A stretch of DNA of 64,000 nt from assembly GCF_947502995.1 (NCBI RefSeq), contig NZ_CANNBW010000007.1:124001-188000 (forward strand), read 5' to 3'. The notes below the pieces were generated by a model, which saw nothing but the letters and a program-made list of their open reading frames with translations, was not told where the DNA came from and made no database searches. Source of the DNA: an uncultured Tenacibaculum sp. (GTDB lineage Bacteria; Bacteroidota; Bacteroidia; Flavobacteriales; Flavobacteriaceae). This document shows positions 53,736 to 63,147 of the stretch, one piece after another; the first letter of the stretch is position 1; the number at the start of each line of letters is the position of its first letter. A program made the translations under genes and the position numbers.

Positions 53736-55511
53736 TTAAATAGTATCACCTCTCAATTTTCTAAATTTTTTTCTAGCATCAACTAAATATATGCTCGAAG
53801 GATAATCGAAAATTATTTTTTGGTAATATTCTTTTGCTTTTTCAGGGTTATTTAATTCATTATTGTATAATTCTGCAATGTTATAATAAACATCATCTGC
53901 TAAAATACCTTTTTCATCAATTTCTAAAATTCTAGCATAAGTTAAAATAGCTTCGTCATATTTTTTCTTTTTTGTAAATAGTTCTGCTTTTTTAAATAAA
54001 GCTTCGTCTTCTATAGGCTGTCCTTTAAATTCAGATATAACTCCATCTAAAACTATCATAGCTTCATCATTTTTATTCTGATATGCTAATAAATCTGCTT
54101 TAGCATAAGATGCTAAACCACTTGGTAAACTATCTTTTGGTTGATTATCAGAAATAATTAAAAACAAATCTGCAGCATCGTTTGCTATTAGCTGACTAGC
54201 AGAGCCTTTCAAGACTTTTAATTGTGCTTTAGCCCATTTAAAATCACTTTTAAAATATGATGTTTGCGCTACTTTAAATCGAGCTTCTTGACCCAGCTCA
54301 TGGTTTTTAAATCTAGATTGAACTTGTGAAAAATAAATCAAGGCTTTGTTAAATGTATTTTGATAAACCAATACATCGGCCAATTTTAATTTAACACTAG
54401 CTTTTTGATATTTGTTTTCAGAAAAAGTAATCGCTTTTTCCAATACTTTTTTAGCAGCTTCAGGATTATTTTTAACAAATGTCAAATAATCAGCATAAGC
54501 AACTTGAATAGAAAATGTATTTCTGTTTACACCAAATTCTTTAAAAACTTCTTGAAATTTTGTTTCAACATCTTCAGCTTTAGTAGCTACTGCTATTTTT
54601 AAATTCATTAAAATAGCGCTGAATTTATCTTCTACATAACTTGATTTTTCAATAGTAAAATCGAAACATTTTTTAGCTGTTTCATAATCTTTGTTTTGAA
54701 AAGCTATTTCACCTAAATCGTATATTTTTACAAGCTTATCATTATCTCTCTGATATAGAGCTTTGTTTTGAATTAAGGCTTTTCCATATTCTTTTTGAGT
54801 TATAAATAACCAACTTAATAAATCATTCCAAATGTTTTTCGGATTACTAGCAGATTTACGAAGCAATGTTTTTTTGAAAAGAACATTATTTTCATTTTCA
54901 CTATCATCAGTAATATATTTAGCGGTAAAACTTTTAATTGTGTTAAGATAGTTTTCGTTGTGATCTAAAAAGTTGATATACTCGTCGAACATTAGCGCAA
55001 AATCTCCTTTTTCACCATGAATTTGTGCTATTTGAAATTCATAACGAAGGTTTTTATTGGTTTCTGAAGCTTTTTTGTACGCCTCAATAGCTAAATCCAA
55101 TTTATTATATCCTTTGAATAAATTAGCAATAGTACCGCCATAACCTGATTTTTTTGAAATAGATTTGATGGCTTTTTTGTAAAATTTTTCAGCTAAATCT
55201 GTTTGTTGTTGGCGTTCGTAATTGTATCCAATTATTACGTTTAAAAAAGTGAGATTAGGTCGTTGTTTTAACTTTGTGTTTAATAAATCTGTAGCTGCTT
55301 TAAACTGATCTGTTTCCTGGTAACAAGAGATTAATCTTTTTAGGTAAGTAGTGTTAAAGGGACTTTTATTTACAAGTTCCTTATAAATTTGAGTGGCTTT
55401 TTCAAATTCATTATTTCTAAAATAATTTTCAGCTAAGGCAAAATCATTCGATTGAGCATAAATGAATAGGTTGTTAGCCAGTATAATAAGTAAAAATATG
55501 CGAATCTTCAT
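53736..55511 (-). CDS. Exported TPR-repeat protein
   Basis: 591 residues from ATG 55511, which gives a signal peptide ending in LFIYAQSND. The rest is a solenoid of TPR-like repeats (FALAENYFRNNEFEKATQIYKELV near the start, PEAAKKVLEKAITFSE in the middle, DDVYYNIAELYNNELNNPEKAKEYYQKIIFDYP at the end). Periplasmic or surface scaffold; family of Bacteroidota tetratricopeptide proteins. No partner is evident. Its -7 box lies 4 nt before ATG. Confidence 0.82.
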   Translation of the reverse strand: MKIRIFLLIILANNLFIYAQSNDFALAENYFRNNEFEKATQIYKELVNKSPFNTTYLKRLISCYQETDQFKAATDLLNTKLKQRPNLTFLNVIIGYNYERQQQTDLAEKFYKKAIKSISKKSGYGGTIANLFKGYNKLDLAIEAYKKASETNKNLRYEFQIAQIHGEKGDFALMFDEYINFLDHNENYLNTIKSFTAKYITDDSENENNVLFKKTLLRKSASNPKNIWNDLLSWLFITQKEYGKALIQNKALYQRDNDKLVKIYDLGEIAFQNKDYETAKKCFDFTIEKSSYVEDKFSAILMNLKIAVATKAEDVETKFQEVFKEFGVNRNTFSIQVAYADYLTFVKNNPEAAKKVLEKAITFSENKYQKASVKLKLADVLVYQNTFNKALIYFSQVQSRFKNHELGQEARFKVAQTSYFKSDFKWAKAQLKVLKGSASQLIANDAADLFLIISDNQPKDSLPSGLASYAKADLLAYQNKNDEAMIVLDGVISEFKGQPIEDEALFKKAELFTKKKKYDEAILTYARILEIDEKGILADDVYYNIAELYNNELNNPEKAKEYYQKIIFDYPSSIYLVDARKKFRKLRGDTI

Positions 55512-55515
55512 CAAT

Positions 55516-55523
55516 CAAAAATA
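55516..55523 (-). promoter_or_regulatory. -7 box of the TPR gene, 4 nt before ATG
   Basis: Minus strand reads TATTTTTG-ATTG-ATG, the same box-to-start spacing as at rsmI and dxs. Confidence 0.5.
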
Positions 55524-55585
55524 AACAACAATATTGTTAAAAATACATTAAAAAAAAGGTTTTTTCTGGAAACTCTGTAATGTTT

Positions 55586-55601
55586 TGGCACGAAGTTTGT
55601 C
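55586..55601 (+). promoter_or_regulatory. Sigma-54-like promoter
   Basis: TGGCACG, four bases, TTGTC: matches TGGCACG-N4-TTGCA at the -24 element and all but the -12 C. Spacing is exact. No TAnnTTTG box is present before the downstream gene. Confidence 0.45.
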
Positions 55602-55635
55602 TTATTCTTTGTGTATAACTAAACAATTTACCAAA

Positions 55636-55779
55636 ATGAAAAATTTAACTAAGCAATACGATCTAGCCAATAATAAAGCAAAGGAATTCATGAAGAACGG
55701 ACAGATATCTCAATATTTTGAGGCTTTGTTAGAAGTAAATAGATACAAAAAATTAATGACCATTGTTGTTTCGAATTAA
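55636..55779 (+). CDS. Small orphan protein, 47 residues
   Basis: Starts at ATG 55636: MKNLTKQYDLANNKAKEFMKNG followed by QISQYFEALLEVNRYKKLMTI. Fully helical, charged, soluble, no signal. It is surrounded by minus-strand genes and has its own sigma-54-like promoter and a downstream hairpin, which support it as real. An earlier in-frame start at 55585 would overlap the promoter and was rejected. Regulatory or binding protein; function unknown. Confidence 0.6.
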   Translation: MKNLTKQYDLANNKAKEFMKNGQISQYFEALLEVNRYKKLMTIVVSN

Positions 55780-55787
55780 TATATAAA

Positions 55788-55821
55788 CACAGTAACCAGC
55801 GGCGCGCACTGATTACTGTTA
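55788..55821. terminator. Hairpin between the small gene and serS
   Basis: ACAGTAA/TTACTGT with an inner CAG/CTG and a GC-rich loop (GGCGCGC), followed by TATTT. Probably bidirectional; the GC-rich loop is unusual for this genome. Confidence 0.55.
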
Positions 55822-55828
55822 TTTGATA

Positions 55829-57103
55829 TTAATTTATTATTTCAAACCCACAATAAGGTACTAATACTTCTGGTATTTTTATTCCTTCAGGAGTTTGATA
55901 ATTTTCTAAAATAGCAGCTAATACTCTTGGTAAAGCAAGAGAACTTCCATTTAGAGTATGTGCTAATTGATTTTTATCTTCACTATTCTTATAACGTAAT
56001 TTTAAGCGATTAGCTTGAAACGTTTCAAAGTTAGAAGCTGAACTAATTTCTAACCATCTTTCTTGAGCTGTAGAATACAATTCAAAATCAAAAGTTAAAG
56101 CAGCTGTAAATCCGGTATCTCCACCACATAATCTTAAAATTCTATAAGGTAATTTTAATTCTCTTAAAATTCCTTTTATGTGTTCAACCATTCCGTTTAA
56201 AGCTTCATAAGAATTTTCAGGCTTTTCAACTCTAACAATTTCAACTTTATCAAATTGATGTAAACGATTTAAACCACGTACATGAGCACCATAACTTCCA
56301 GCTTCTCTACGGAAACAAGGAGTATAACCTGTTAACGTAATAGGTAAATCTGCTTCCTTAACTAAAGATCCTCTATATAAATTTGTAATAGGAACTTCAG
56401 CTGTAGGAATTAAATATAAATCATCTGCAGTAACATGGTACATTTGACCTTCTTTATCAGGTAATTGACCTGTTCCAAATCCAGAAGCTTCATTTACTAA
56501 ATGAGGAACTTGAACTTCATTATAACCTGCACTTGTATTTTTATCTAAAAAATAATTGATTAAAGCACGTTGTAAACGAGCACCTTTTCCTTTGTAAACA
56601 GGAAAACCAGCTCCAGAAATTTTAGCACCTAAATCAAAGTCAATAATATCATATTTCTTAGCAAGTTCCCAGTGTGGAAGTGCTTTTTCTCCTAAATTAG
56701 GAATAGTTCCTTCTTTAAAAACTTCTTCATTGTCTTCTTCTGAAGTTCCAGCAACGACTGAAGCATGAGGAACATTTGGAATTTGATATAATAAATCTTG
56801 AAGTTTAGTAGTTACATCATTTAATTGCTCTGTAAGCTCTTTTCCACTTTCTTTTAATTGACTTGTTTTTTCTTTTAAAAGATTTGCTTTCTGAACTTCA
56901 CCAGATTTAAAAAGCATACCTATTTCTTTGGACAGTTTATTAGAGTCAGCTAATACATTGTCTAAAGAAACTTGAGTAGATCTTCTAGTTTCATCAAATT
57001 TTAAAACATCATTAATAATAGCTTCTGCGTTAGCAAAATTTCTTTTTGCTAAACCTTCTAATACAACATCTTTGTTGTCTCGAATAAACTGAACTTGTAA
57101 CAT
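55829..57103 (-). CDS. serS: Seryl-tRNA synthetase
   Basis: 424 residues. N-terminal long coiled-coil arm (LLKEKTSQLKESGKELTEQL) that binds tRNA-Ser, then the class II core with TGYTPCFRREAGSYGAHVRG (motif 2) and LNGSSLALPRVLAAILENYQ (motif 3). Preceded by a good promoter (57124-57154). Confidence 0.97.
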   Translation of the reverse strand: MLQVQFIRDNKDVVLEGLAKRNFANAEAIINDVLKFDETRRSTQVSLDNVLADSNKLSKEIGMLFKSGEVQKANLLKEKTSQLKESGKELTEQLNDVTTKLQDLLYQIPNVPHASVVAGTSEEDNEEVFKEGTIPNLGEKALPHWELAKKYDIIDFDLGAKISGAGFPVYKGKGARLQRALINYFLDKNTSAGYNEVQVPHLVNEASGFGTGQLPDKEGQMYHVTADDLYLIPTAEVPITNLYRGSLVKEADLPITLTGYTPCFRREAGSYGAHVRGLNRLHQFDKVEIVRVEKPENSYEALNGMVEHIKGILRELKLPYRILRLCGGDTGFTAALTFDFELYSTAQERWLEISSASNFETFQANRLKLRYKNSEDKNQLAHTLNGSSLALPRVLAAILENYQTPEGIKIPEVLVPYCGFEIIN

Positions 57104-57123
57104 AAGTTGAATTTTTTAGGCGA

Positions 57124-57154
57124 CAAAGATACACGAAGCACAAGACTTAAGCAA
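57124..57154 (-). promoter_or_regulatory. Promoter of serS
   Basis: Minus strand: TTG at 57154-57152, a 20-base spacer, TATCTTTG at 57131-57124, then 20 bases to ATG. Close to the bacteroidetal consensus. Confidence 0.75.
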
Positions 57155-57161
57155 TCTATAC

Positions 57162-58094
57162 TTATAGATTATTATTAATGTAGTTTAAACAGAAATTTTT
57201 ATCAAGTTCTAATTGTTTGGTTAAAGCTTCTATTGAATCAAATTTTTGTTCTTCTCGAATAAAGTATATTAATTCTGTAGAGATTGTTTTGTCGTATAAA
57301 TTCCCAGAAAAGTTGAAAAAATTAACCTCTATAGTTTGATCTTTACCATCAACAGTAGGTCTATTTCCAATATTCATCATTCCATAAAAACTTTCGTTTT
57401 CAATTTTAGATTTCACTAGATAGACACCAGCTTTAGGAATTAGTTTATAATCTTCCTCTATAGTAATGTTTGCGGTAGGAAAACCTATTTTGTTTCCTAA
57501 ATTATTACCTGTAACAACTTTTCCAGCTAAAATAAAGTTATAACCTAAATAATTATTAGCTGTTTTTAAGTTTCCTTCTTTTAGAGCATTTCTAATTTTA
57601 GTAGAACTCACAGCGACACTATCTATATCTTGAGCAGGAATTTCTTCTACTTTAAAATTATATAGATGAGAAAACTCTGTTAATTGTTCGATATTTCCTT
57701 CTCTATTTTTTCCAAAATGATGATCATATCCTATGATTAATTTTGAAATTTTTAATTGATTGACTAAGATATTACGAACAAAATCAAGAGCGGTTAATCT
57801 AGAAAACTCTTTACTAAAAGGATGAATAATTAAATAATCTAATCCTATTTCATCTAATAATTGAGTTCGTTCTTGTATAGTATTGATTAATTTAACGGAA
57901 GCTTCTTTTTGAAGTACCATTCTAGGATGCGGGAAAAATGTTAGTAATACAGATTTTTTACCATCATTCTTAGCTTCATCTACTAGTTTTTTTATTATCT
58001 TTTGGTGTCCAATGTGAACTCCATCAAAAGTACCGATAGTTACATAGGTTTCTTGAGTTGGAGTGAAATCTGAAATAGAATAAACTGTTTCCAA
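57162..58094 (-). CDS. ribF: Bifunctional riboflavin kinase / FAD synthetase
   Basis: 310 residues. FAD synthetase part with TIGTFDGVHIGHQKII (residues ~21-35) and GYDHHFGKNREGN; riboflavin kinase part with GNKIGFPTANITI and GVYLVKSKI ... GMMNIGNRPTVDG. It phosphorylates riboflavin to FMN and adenylylates it to FAD. The start appears to be TTG at 58094: an in-frame stop lies a few codons upstream and the encoded METVYSISDF fits RibF N termini. A possible -7 box (TAAATTTG) is at 58115-58122. Confidence 0.95.
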   Translation of the reverse strand: METVYSISDFTPTQETYVTIGTFDGVHIGHQKIIKKLVDEAKNDGKKSVLLTFFPHPRMVLQKEASVKLINTIQERTQLLDEIGLDYLIIHPFSKEFSRLTALDFVRNILVNQLKISKLIIGYDHHFGKNREGNIEQLTEFSHLYNFKVEEIPAQDIDSVAVSSTKIRNALKEGNLKTANNYLGYNFILAGKVVTGNNLGNKIGFPTANITIEEDYKLIPKAGVYLVKSKIENESFYGMMNIGNRPTVDGKDQTIEVNFFNFSGNLYDKTISTELIYFIREEQKFDSIEALTKQLELDKNFCLNYINNNL

Positions 58095-58278
58095 ATGCTG
58101 TGATATAGTTTATGCAAATTTACAAGTTATAAATTCAAGAAAACGCATGAGTTCATAAAATGTGATAATATTAAAAAAAACGCTTAGTTATTGATTAAAT
58201 AATAATAAAAAGTGTCAAAATATTTTAGGAATGAAAAAAAATTGTATTTTGCGATATAGTTAACAAATTATTTACATT

Positions 58279-61107
58279 ATGATGAAAAAATTATTAGTAG
58301 CTGCCTTTTTGTTGCTGAGCAGCTCATTAATGATTGCACAGACCACCATTACAGGTACGGTAAATGATGCATCTCTTGGTGGACCTCTACCAGGAGCAGA
58401 TATTAAAATTTCAAGGAAGGCAGTTGGTACTACAACTGACTTTGATGGAAAATTTACGTTAGTAGTAAATGACAAGCCACCTTTTACTATTGTAATTTCT
58501 TCTCTAGGTTATCAATCAAAGACAGTAGAGATTACTAAAAACAATCAAGAAGTTACAGTAGCCTTAACAGAAAATGCTACAGCTTTAGATGAAGTAGTTG
58601 TTTCGGCGTCTAGAACTCCTGAAAGAATTATGGAATCTCCTGTAACTGTTGAACGATTCGATTCTAGGGCTATTAAAAATACATCTTCCCCTTCTTTCTA
58701 CGATGGTTTAGAAAACTTAAAAGGAGTAGATATTAATACAAACAGTTTAACATTTAAATCTGTAAACACTAGAGGTTTCGCAACTTTTGCAAATACACGT
58801 TTTATGCAGTTAGTGGATGGAATGGATAATTCATCTCCTGCTTTAAACTTTGCTTTAGGTAACTTATTAGGTTTATCTGAATTAGATGTGAAAAGTGTTG
58901 AATTACTTCCTGGTGCTTCTTCTGCTTTATATGGAGCAAACGCATTCAACGGAATTATGTTTATGACTAGTAAAAGTCCTTTTGATGATACAGGAATTAG
59001 TGTTGTAGCTAAAACAGGATTTACTCGTCAGCAAGCGGCTGGAAATAATGCATTTTATGATGCTAGTATGAGAATGGCTCATACATTTAGTGATTACTTT
59101 GCTGCAAAAGCAACTTTTTCTTATTTGAAAGGTACTGAATGGTTTGCAACTGATGATCGTAATACTTTAAACGGAGATTATACATTTGGAGATAGAAATT
59201 CTGATCCAAACTATGACGGTTTAAATGTTTATGGAGATGAGGTAGCGACTAATCTTGGAGGAGCAATTGGTAACGTAAGTAGAACTGGTTACGATGAAAG
59301 AGATTTAATGGATTACGATGCAAGAAGTATGAAGTTTGGTGCTTCTTTACATTATAGACCTTTAGGAAATGATAGGTTAGAAATTATTTGGAACTCTAAG
59401 TACGGTAGAGGTAATACGATTTACCAAGGAGCTAACCGTTATTATATTAAAGACTTCTTTATGGAGCAACATAAATTAGAGTTCAGAGGTAAGTATTTCT
59501 TTGTTAGAGGATATTTAACTTCTGAAGATGCAGGAAATTCTTATGATACAAGATTTACTGCAATTAACTTAAACAGAGCATGGAAATCAGATAGACAATG
59601 GTTTGGAGAGTATGCTGCAGCATATTTAGGATCTATTCCTGGAGTTACAGCTTCTAATCATCAATTAGCAAGAGCATTTGCAGATGGTTTCTTACCAAAC
59701 GGACAGCCTAGAACTGATGGATCAGGTGTTAGACCAGAACCGGGTTCTGCTGAATTTAATAGATTGTTTAATCAGGTAACAGCTGATCCTGATTTAGCAA
59801 CAGGTTCTAAATTTCAAGATGAATCTCAAATTCGTCACGTTGATGCAAATCTTAACTTAAAAGAGTATATTGATTTTGCAGAAGTTCAAGTAGGAGGTTC
59901 ATATAGAGAGTATTTATTAAACTCAAGAGGAACTATTTATACGGATTTTGACGGACCTATTACTTACGATGAATATGGTGTGTATACACAAATTCAAAAG
60001 AAATTAATGGATGATAGATTAAAATTAACAGGATCTATCAGATACGATAAAGCTCAGAATTTTGATGGTAATTTTTCTCCTAGAATATCTGTAGCATATG
60101 CTGCTGGAGAAAGTAAGAATCATAATTTCAGAGCGTCTTTTCAAACAGGATTTAGAAATCCAACTACTCAAGATCAATACATTGGTTTAGATGTAGGTAG
60201 AGCTTTCTTAGTAGGTTCTGCTCCAGATAATTTAGATCGTTATGTTACTCCGCAAATTGATTTGAGTGGTAACGGTACTGCAATAACAGGATTACCAAGT
60301 ATAGCTATAACAGGTAGAGCAGGATATGAAAATGCATTTTCAGCTACTTCTGCTCAAGTATTTGCTCAAACAGGAAATGTTTCTGATTTAGTGGTTGCAG
60401 ATGTTGGTTTAGTAAAACCAGAAAAAGTAACTGCTTTTGAAGTAGGTTATCGTTCTGCTATTCCAACAGGAGATAATAAATTAAGTGTAGATTTAAGTGT
60501 GTACTATAACGAGTATGAAGATTTTATTGCAAATGAAAATGTAGTAGCTCCTTTATATGGAAATGTGAATTTATCAGATACAGCTCCTATTGGACCTGGA
60601 GGAGCTCCAGTGCCATTGGCAATTGCTTCTTTAGCAAATGGAGATACTGCTGTATTCAATACTTACACCAATACAGATTCAGATATTAGTTCTTACGGTG
60701 CTACAATTGGTTTGAATACTAAAATCTTTAATGGTTTTAATGTAGGGTTAAACTATACATTATCTAAGTTTGACTTTGATCAGTCTACTGATCCAGATTT
60801 TGAAGCTGGTTTTAACACACCTGAACACAAAATCAAACTAGAATTTGGACATAATAATTTATTTGAGAACTTCGGATTTAATATTAATGCTAGATGGCAA
60901 GATGAGTACTTATGGGAGTCTACTTTCCATGATGCAGTGATTGATTCGCGTACAGTATTAGATGCTCAAGTAAATTATAGAATTCCTTCAATTAAATCTG
61001 TAATTAAAGTTGGAGGTGCTAACTTAACAGGGAAAGAGTATTTGAGTGCGCCTGGTGTAGGAGCGATTGGATCTCAGTACTTTATCTCATGGACAATTAA
61101 TAACTAA
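58279..61107 (+). CDS. TonB-dependent outer-membrane receptor
   Basis: 942 residues. Signal peptide 1-20 (MMKKLLVAAFLLLSSSLMIA), a carboxypeptidase-regulatory-like domain (TGTVNDASLGGPLPGADIKI ... GTTTDFDGKFTL), a plug domain (ASRTPERIMESPVTVERFD ... PGASSALYGANAFNGIMFM) and a ~22-strand barrel. It is not SusC-like in length, and the partner is an SGNH lipoprotein, not SusD. The start has two adjacent ATG codons. The SGNH gene begins 3 bases after the stop, so both are in one operon. Confidence 0.92.
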   Translation: MMKKLLVAAFLLLSSSLMIAQTTITGTVNDASLGGPLPGADIKISRKAVGTTTDFDGKFTLVVNDKPPFTIVISSLGYQSKTVEITKNNQEVTVALTENATALDEVVVSASRTPERIMESPVTVERFDSRAIKNTSSPSFYDGLENLKGVDINTNSLTFKSVNTRGFATFANTRFMQLVDGMDNSSPALNFALGNLLGLSELDVKSVELLPGASSALYGANAFNGIMFMTSKSPFDDTGISVVAKTGFTRQQAAGNNAFYDASMRMAHTFSDYFAAKATFSYLKGTEWFATDDRNTLNGDYTFGDRNSDPNYDGLNVYGDEVATNLGGAIGNVSRTGYDERDLMDYDARSMKFGASLHYRPLGNDRLEIIWNSKYGRGNTIYQGANRYYIKDFFMEQHKLEFRGKYFFVRGYLTSEDAGNSYDTRFTAINLNRAWKSDRQWFGEYAAAYLGSIPGVTASNHQLARAFADGFLPNGQPRTDGSGVRPEPGSAEFNRLFNQVTADPDLATGSKFQDESQIRHVDANLNLKEYIDFAEVQVGGSYREYLLNSRGTIYTDFDGPITYDEYGVYTQIQKKLMDDRLKLTGSIRYDKAQNFDGNFSPRISVAYAAGESKNHNFRASFQTGFRNPTTQDQYIGLDVGRAFLVGSAPDNLDRYVTPQIDLSGNGTAITGLPSIAITGRAGYENAFSATSAQVFAQTGNVSDLVVADVGLVKPEKVTAFEVGYRSAIPTGDNKLSVDLSVYYNEYEDFIANENVVAPLYGNVNLSDTAPIGPGGAPVPLAIASLANGDTAVFNTYTNTDSDISSYGATIGLNTKIFNGFNVGLNYTLSKFDFDQSTDPDFEAGFNTPEHKIKLEFGHNNLFENFGFNINARWQDEYLWESTFHDAVIDSRTVLDAQVNYRIPSIKSVIKVGGANLTGKEYLSAPGVGAIGSQYFISWTINN

Positions 61108-61110
61108 AAA

Positions 61111-62790
61111 ATGAACAGAATGAAATTTAAATATAGTTGGTTACCTCTTGTTTTTTTAGGGTTAACTGCGTGTGATGTAAATAATGATTTAGAACCTATT
61201 GTTGAACCAGTTGCAGAGGTTGTTCCGTTAAATTCTAATGGTTTAGATTTATCTAATTATATTTCTGTTGGAGCTTCGTTTACCGCGGGTTTTACAGATA
61301 ATGCATTATTCATTGCCGCTCAAGAAAATTCTTTCCCAAATATTTTATCTCAAAAGTTTGGTTTAACTGGAGGAGGTAATTTTCCTCAACCTTTAATGGG
61401 TGATAATGTCGGAGGTTTATTATTTGGAGGAACATTAATACAAGGACCAAGATTGTATTTTAATGGTACTGGTCCAGCATCTTTAGCTAGTTTGGGGGCA
61501 GTTCCTTCAACAGATGTTACTACACCTGTTACTGGAGATGTAAATAATTATGGAATTCCTGGGGCTAAAAGTTATCATTTTGTAGCGCCTGGTTATGGAA
61601 ATCTTAGTGCTGTACCTTTAGGACAGGCTAATCCTTATTTTGCAAGATTCTCATCTGGAGCTACAGCTACTGTTTTAGGAGATGCAGTTACAAGACAACC
61701 TACTTTCTTTTCTTTATCTGAAATTGGTGGAAACGATGTTTTAGGTTATGCTTTGTCTGGTGGAACAGGAATGAGCCAGGAAGGAAATTTAAATCCTGCT
61801 ACTTATGGACCTGCAGATATTACAGATACAAATGTATTTGCTAATGTTATGAACAATATGGTTACTGCATTAACTTCAAATGGAGCTAAAGGTGTTGTTG
61901 GGAATTTACCTTATATTACTACGTTAGCACATTTTACGACAGTACCTTACAATCCATTAGATCCGACAGTTGATACAGATGCTGGTGAGCAATTAGCAGC
62001 TCAGATCCCATTATTGAATAATGTTTATGGTGCAATTAATCAAGTTTATGCAGGTGCTGGTCAACCTGAAAGGTCTATAGTTTTTTCAGCTGACACTTCT
62101 AATGCGTTAGTAATTTTTGATGAAGATGCTAGAGATTTATCTATGGATATCACAAATACTTTAGCGGCAAGTCCTACGTTTGTTCCTTTTGTAGAGTCTT
62201 TAGGTTTACCTGCAGCAGCAGCTCCTTTAGTAGCTCAATTATTAGGTCAACAATATGGAAAAGCTAGGTCAGCTACAAGTGGTGATCTATTTGTTTTACC
62301 AAGTAGTTCAATAATAGGAACAGTAAATCAAGATGCAGCTGCAGCTTTAATAACGCAAAGTGGAGGTCTTTTACCAGCTACTTTAGCAGGTCAGTTTTCT
62401 GCTCATGGTGTAACTTTACCATTAGCTGATAAGTGGGTTTTAACTCCTCAAGAGCAAGATGCGATTAGAATTGCTACTGATGCTTATAATGGTACTATTA
62501 AAACTTTAGCTGATGCAAATGGTTTAGCTTTTGTAGATTTTAATAAAGTTTTACAAGAAGGAGCAACAAGTGGTCTTAAATTTGACAGATATATTTTAAC
62601 TACTGACTTAGTAACTGGAGGTTTAGTAAGTTTAGATGGTGTTCATTTGACAGCTAGGGGTTATGCTTTAATGGCTAATAAATTCCTAGAAGCTATCGAT
62701 GAAACTTATGGAAGTAACTTTTCAGCTGCTACAGATGGTTTAGCAAAAGCAGATGATTATCCAACAAATTATTCACCTTCTCTTAGGTAG
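61111..62790 (+). CDS. SGNH/GDSL-like lipoprotein hydrolase
   Basis: 559 residues. Lipobox LGLTACDVN (Cys ~21). Block I is ISVGASFTAG with Ser56 in a GDS-like position; block III is EIGGNDVLG near residue 205; block V is DGVHLTARGYALMANKF near 508 (Asp/His). So Ser, Asn, Asp and His of the SGNH esterase family are all recognisable. There is a large insertion between blocks III and V. A surface lipoprotein that may act on the ligand imported by the upstream receptor. Confidence 0.88.
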   Translation: MNRMKFKYSWLPLVFLGLTACDVNNDLEPIVEPVAEVVPLNSNGLDLSNYISVGASFTAGFTDNALFIAAQENSFPNILSQKFGLTGGGNFPQPLMGDNVGGLLFGGTLIQGPRLYFNGTGPASLASLGAVPSTDVTTPVTGDVNNYGIPGAKSYHFVAPGYGNLSAVPLGQANPYFARFSSGATATVLGDAVTRQPTFFSLSEIGGNDVLGYALSGGTGMSQEGNLNPATYGPADITDTNVFANVMNNMVTALTSNGAKGVVGNLPYITTLAHFTTVPYNPLDPTVDTDAGEQLAAQIPLLNNVYGAINQVYAGAGQPERSIVFSADTSNALVIFDEDARDLSMDITNTLAASPTFVPFVESLGLPAAAAPLVAQLLGQQYGKARSATSGDLFVLPSSSIIGTVNQDAAAALITQSGGLLPATLAGQFSAHGVTLPLADKWVLTPQEQDAIRIATDAYNGTIKTLADANGLAFVDFNKVLQEGATSGLKFDRYILTTDLVTGGLVSLDGVHLTARGYALMANKFLEAIDETYGSNFSAATDGLAKADDYPTNYSPSLR

Positions 62791-62810
62791 GTAATTTAAT
62801 ATCATAATGT

Positions 62811-62842
62811 AAAAAAGGTTGAGAATATTCTCAACCTTTTTT
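62811..62842. terminator. Bidirectional terminator
   Basis: A near-perfect palindrome: AAAAAAGGTTGAGAAT/ATTCTCAACCTTTTTT. It lies between two convergent genes and includes the last codons of the minus-strand one. Confidence 0.92.
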
Positions 62843-63058
62843 TGTATCTGTATTTTTTTTATTTTCAATAATATATTTTTTGTATTTACCATCTTTATAT
62901 CTATCATAAATAAAAACTGGCATTAATATAAAAGACATGTACATTACACCAAGGCCCATTACAATTTGAGCTTTTTCATGATTAGTGTTTAAAAGATAAG
63001 CTCCAACAATCATCCAAATTAAGAAGATGATAAAAAGGACAGGAATGATTTTTTTCAT
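62831..63058 (-). CDS. Small two-helix membrane protein
   Basis: 75 residues with two hydrophobic helices (IIPVLFIIFLIWMIVGAYLL and IVMGLGVMYMSFILMPVFIY) and a Lys-rich C-terminal tail (KYIIENKKNTDTKKG). Inner membrane. No family recognised. Separated from glyS by a terminator. Last codons overlap the palindromic terminator. Confidence 0.7.
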   Translation of the reverse strand: MKKIIPVLFIIFLIWMIVGAYLLNTNHEKAQIVMGLGVMYMSFILMPVFIYDRYKDGKYKKYIIENKKNTDTKKG

Positions 63059-63092
63059 TTTGTAATGTTGTTTTTAGATTTTACAAAAATAA

Positions 63093-63124
63093 AAAACCTA
63101 CTAACAAAAGTGTTAATAGGTTTT
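63093..63124 (-). terminator. Terminator after glyS
   Basis: Minus strand: AAAACCTA-T-TAACA-CTTT-TGTTA-G-TAGGTTTT, with one U.G pair, followed by a T-rich tail. Confidence 0.8.
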
Positions 63125-63147
63125 ATAATGTTTTTAAGATTGATTTC

